A stretch of DNA of 64,000 nt. Origin: Nemophila menziesii. Taxonomy: Eukaryota; Streptophyta; Magnoliopsida; Boraginales; Hydrophyllaceae. The notes below the pieces were generated by a model. The model was given only the letters and a program-made list of their open reading frames with translations. It made no database searches and was not told the DNA's origin. The stretch's first letter is position 1. Each line of letters starts with the position of its first letter. The DNA lies in contig JARWIR010000010.1 of assembly GCA_029959085.1 (NCBI GenBank), positions 10,189,001 to 10,253,000 of the forward strand, written 5' to 3'. This document shows positions 60,371-64,000 of the stretch, in pieces. A program made the position numbers and the translations under genes.

Positions 60371-61940
60371 ATACTTGCAGTGAGTACCGTGTTTAGTCTA
60401 GGGTTTTAATGCATCATTATCCGTATTTATTATCATATTTTTTTCACACCTTAGGCGACGCAAGAAATAAAATTGAAAATATAAAATATAAATAGAAAAT
60501 GGAAAACTTAACGTTAAAGAACCTAAAGTTGACACTGTAGTAGCAAGGACAAGACCAAAAAATGATTTACGGTGTCGGGTGTGTATATACTAGTCATTCC
60601 CCAAGTTATGAGTGCTACTACCTTATTTAAAACGGACGCTCTAAGTGAGTGTTGCGTATTGCTCGAACTACCAAAAAAATATTTTCAACACAAACGAGTT
60701 TGGAAAGGGTAAATTATTAGAGATTTTTTCTTTTTTCTCTTTGTTGGTGTGTTTCATAAGTGAGAAGACTTCTTATATATAGCTACCAAAGGCCTTCTCT
60801 AGATAAATGCTTGTATGAGCAATATTTGAATTGTTATTTATTTTCATTAACACCTTTATAACTTAAAGATAAATTATTATTCAACAATTAAATATATAAT
60901 TTTTTATTATTGTTTTGTATAATGTTTATTAAGATAGACAACAAGAAGAATCTTAAAAATATGGGCCGATAAATTATCCTATTCTTACCATTAATCGGCA
61001 TGTTTGATTTTAAAACCATCAATAGAGCAATGGTACCTATATTAAAATTATTTGCTTCGTTGTTTTCCTAACTCAATAAAGAAAACAATCCCATGAATAA
61101 CCCATTCATAAGCCTTATTATTATAAATTATAAATCAAATACACTTATGCAAAGAGAAGTAGAGGTAATGTTCAGAAACATTGACTTCCTATCTAATATA
61201 ATTATATTAATCTATTAAATTTTAATAATTCTTTTTGTCGAAGCCTTTTTACTAATGAAGTTTTAACATAAGAAGATTCTAAATAAAAAAGTATGATAGA
61301 ATTCATTAAATACAATAATATATAATTAAAAATATTACTAGTGTTTATAATCGTTACGAACATCATTATTACAACTACTACTTGGCCTGGTGGGCCTTCC
61401 ACATTCTTTTGCACTGATTAACATTATGAAAAAATTAATAAATATTCATACAATATATATATGGTGATTATACATTCTCTTTATCTTCATCCTCTCTTAC
61501 TTATGTCCCGTCTTTCTGTTTTCTACCTACACCTTCTATACCTATCACATTCTTTTTTCTTATCAACATGGATCAATCTAAAAATAAATTCAAACACATA
61601 TGAGAAATCATTAATTGGTTGCCCAATATGTGATGAGGAATTTATTACCAATATGATCCTCTTACAAATAAATTTAGTTTTAACTATTATTATGGAAATT
61701 ATTAAATTTGGTATAATTTTTTTAGTTTAGCTAGAATATTTGTAAATAACTCCCTAACTTAATGATAAATCTTTTTAAATGGCTTTTATTTTTGTATATT
61801 AAAAACTAAAACATAGAAAATGTAAATATAGAAAAGGATGGATAATCACGTGAAAAATAAAATATTTATAATAATAATGAACATTTATTTAATATAGAAA
61901 AAAAGATGCATTGAATAATTAATTACGTGAAAACCCCCTT
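60371..61940. other. AT-rich spacer, no recognisable gene
   Basis: An 89-codon frame at 61461-61730 is Leu/Ile-rich with no family resemblance. I see no terminal repeats or RNAs. Confidence 0.45.
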
Positions 61941-61947
61941 TCCCTCC

Positions 61948-62134
61948 CTCTATAAAAACACCATTTATTCTCTTTCTCCTACACGACTCTGCTTTCTCTT
62001 CACTCCCAACGTTTCAACACTATTACTCTTACTCTACTTCCAAGAATAACAACGGTCCAAATCTCCATTTTCAAATGGCCTCTCAACGCACCGCCACAAC
62101 CAAGACCTTCTTTCTTCTTTACCAAAGACAGTAA
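61948..62134 (+). promoter_or_regulatory. Core promoter, leader and short ORF of an orphan transcription start
   Basis: TCTATAAAAACACC (TATA at 61951) is followed by a C/T-rich leader (TCTCTTTCTCCTACACGACT) typical of plant 5' untranslated regions. The first ATG (62075) is in a fair context (TTCAAATGGCC) and starts a 19-residue peptide MASQRTATTKTFFLLYQRQ ending at 62134. A donor-like ACA|GTAAAAT lies at its end, so it may be a first exon whose partners are gone or unrecognised. Confidence 0.35.
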
Positions 62135-63090
62135 AATCTTTGTCCTTGGAAAACTCATTGCTTGCTAAAAATATTAAATGTCACGGTCAAGGATCATGTT
62201 ATTCACTGTATAGTCAACTCAATCTGAAAAAATAAACAAAAATAATGTTAGTTAATATGTATGATATTCATACAAAGATATTAGGTTAGTTTACATCAAA
62301 TTAAACCTTCAAACAACGCTTTAATACTAATTGCTAATATTAACTACAAAAATATAACACTAATAATATATATGTGTGTGTATATATATATATATAAAGA
62401 GTAACAAATCCATATAATTAAACCCTCAAACAACAGCTTTAATACAAATTCCTGAAATAAACTAACGAAATATAACACTAATAATATATATATAGAGAGA
62501 GAGAGAGAAATGGTTTTTTTCAAATAAAGGTAACACGTAAAAGTACTATAAAAAATTCAGTATTTACAAGTTTTCATTTACATATACCGATAACTTGGAT
62601 TTACATAGAGTCATATAATAATTCTTTTACATAATGTAGTGACCTATGGTGAAATACTTTTAGGTATTTGGAAAAGAAAATATCAACAAAAATTTATGAC
62701 TCCTCTTCTATATCATGCATACTAACATTAATAATTACAAGCACTACTTTATGATGCAACCACTCAACCACATATAGACTTTTGGCATTTCATTATGATT
62801 TTCTTAATTATAATGAAATACACACATCGTAAATCAAAATTTCCAGCAATATGAAATAATTTAGATCACATATTTGTAACAAGGATCTACACAATTGTGT
62901 AACATATTTTAATTAATTAAACATAATTATCAAAACTAATCCCACAATTCTCAATAAAATCAAATTAGTTTCAATCAATTTAAAAAACAATTGAAAAAAA
63001 TTGGAGTAGAAACATATACCATCAATGAACTTCTTTATGGTGATTTGAGCTTTGCGGCCAGCCATGGTGATAGCTATATATAGTAGCTAA
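62135..63090. other. AT-rich spacer with a tandem duplication and microsatellites
   Basis: A ~117 bp segment beginning ATTAAACC is duplicated in tandem (62300 and 62417). Each copy ends ATAACACTAATAATATATAT, followed by a (TG)/(TA) run at 62370-62394 in one copy and (AG)7 at 62494-62508 in the other. No gene seen. Confidence 0.6.
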
Positions 63091-63146
63091 CTGGATCTAG
63101 ATCTGGATATGAATCTAGATCTGGATCTGAATCTAGATCTGGATCC
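63091..63146. repeat. 18 bp tandem repeat (CTGGATCTGAATCTAGAT)
   Basis: A partial 12 bp unit at 63091, full units at 63103 and 63121, and a partial unit at 63139. Rich in overlapping BglII/XbaI/BamHI-like palindromes (AGATCT, TCTAGA, GGATCC). No coding link. Confidence 0.75.
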
Positions 63147-63850
63147 GTAAGTTGATGATTCAAATATTATATATGATTTATGAAAACCTATTTATGAGAT
63201 TTATGAGATTTCAAGAGAAAACTAACTAGAGATCTGGATAGAAAACATTTTAAAAGATTCGGAGAGAAAGATGACGAGATCTAAATAGAAAAAAGATTTA
63301 AAGTGAAAGAAAATACTTGAAATTTATAAAAAACAGAAGTATATATTAAAACAGGGATAGAAGCCCATACATATTTTAAAATTATAACCGGATTTAATAT
63401 TGAATATCATATAAACTATCCAATTACTTTTGTTTTGTTGTTTAGTATCCCCATTTTGTTTCTTAGGACTAAAAAATAATTTAATATTATTATTATTATA
63501 TAAAAAATATTCAATATTAAGAAAAAGATCATGTTCAATATTAATTAAAAAATCATTATTTATATTATAAGTGGGCTTTCTTAATTTGTTAACATGTGAT
63601 TTATTATACTTGAGCTTCGATCTACTTCATGTTCAAAAGACTTGTCTATATAAGTGAGCCGTTTTTGCATTCTGGTGATGAGCATTGAGATCAATCACCT
63701 CAACTTGCACTATATCATGTTTATCACATATACATCCCGAAACAGTGAGTATGTTTTTCTTAAAGGAAGCCCAAAAAAGTCTTCTAAAATTTCCCATAAT
63801 AAAATCATGTGACTTCTGTGAATAAGTATGTGGTCGAGCTTAATAATAAA
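63147..63850. other. AT-rich spacer
   Basis: No recognisable gene. TCTATATAAGTGAGCC at 63644 is TATA-like and could belong to the LTR at the right border. Confidence 0.4.
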
Positions 63851-64000
63851 TGTTGGGAATCGCTGATCGCTGTGAATCACTCTCTAAGTAAGAGGCTTTC
63901 TCTCCTACCTAACTATATTTCGCAGGTGCTGTGTAAAGAACTATAACATCAGAGCCATTTTTCGACAAGTCTGTAAAGTCAAGGATTTTTTAATATTCCC
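63851..64000 (+). mobile_element. Possible copia-type LTR end and primer-binding site at the window border
   Basis: TGTTGGGAATCGCTG at 63851 resembles a copia LTR start, and ATAACATCAGAGCC (63943-63956) resembles the initiator-tRNA primer site (ATCAGAGC) of Ty1/copia elements. If the LTR starts at 63851 it is only ~96 bp, TRIM-sized. If the TATA at 63646 belongs to it, it is longer. The internal region lies outside the window. Confidence 0.35.

Noticed and set aside
63020..63065. Minus-strand mini exon starting MAGRKAQITIKKFID with a donor-like GTATATG.
   Set aside because: The only plausible acceptor downstream (near 62225) leads to an immediate stop, no family is recognised, and the ATG is only ~13 bp from the TATA-like sequence.
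1..64000. CRISPR array, bacterial defence island, phage or integrated organelle segment.
   Set aside because: Spacing and content of all repeats fit plant transposons. No cas-like, phage or plastid/mitochondrial genes are visible.

Overview
This looks like a transposon-rich, AT-rich intergenic region of a flowering-plant nuclear genome, probably a eudicot. The evidence is plant GT-AG introns, Ty3/gypsy elements of the Athila/Tat type, Ty1/copia and L1/RTE LINE debris, MITEs, a Helitron, a CACTA end and telo-box style leaders. I see no bacterial operons, no CRISPR array and no complete rRNA or tRNA gene. Only one ordinary host gene is convincing. It is a 10-exon EI24-family membrane protein gene at 51344-53372 (+), and one in-frame stop interrupts it.

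Layout. (1) Bases 1-160 are the end of a CACTA-type transposon that sits in a repeat unit. (2) Bases 161-29490 are a head-to-tail array of a ~5.7-5.9 kb unit: a partial unit 0, then A at 3334, B at 9277, C at 19495 and a partial D at 25267. Units A-D carry decayed LINE reverse transcriptase. A-C also carry an antisense ankyrin-protein exon, and their right side has a triplicated ~430 bp subrepeat. Unit 0 has the same outer flanks but a different interior, with an antisense WRC zinc-finger exon. Unit B is split by a 4554 bp non-autonomous Helitron (14543-19096), filled with ~3.4 kb of degenerate CCTTAA/CCTTAG hexamers. Sibling units supply the exact empty site. (3) Bases 29490-38700 hold a gypsy gag scrap, a 5'-truncated LINE with perfect 15 bp target duplications (30838-31967), a promoter/leader related to the array flank, more LINE debris and an internally deleted copia element. 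(4) Bases 38700-47000 are nested gypsy elements. G1 (+) starts with a 613 bp LTR. G3 (-) retains gag, protease, integrase tail and an accessory ORF, and that ORF is split by a 1585 bp solo LTR with a 5 bp target duplication. (5) Bases 47000-51060 hold unassigned sequence, an RTE tail, a 189 bp hairpin MITE and a cargo-bearing element. (6) 51344-53372 is the EI24 gene. (7) Bases 54400-60380 hold a relative of the element upstream of EI24, a second gypsy accessory ORF with four premature stops, a 1560 bp LTR and a LINE fragment. (8) The remainder is AT-rich. It has one plausible core promoter (61951) and the edge of another LTR element at the right border.

How the parts relate: apart from EI24, nothing forms a working pathway. 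The history is one of segmental tandem duplication, exon capture or exchange between conserved flanks, and nested insertion. Several insertion junctions can be read to the base. Motifs and junctions were read directly from the sequence. Family names come from recognition of protein motifs. Ancestry and mechanism are inference.
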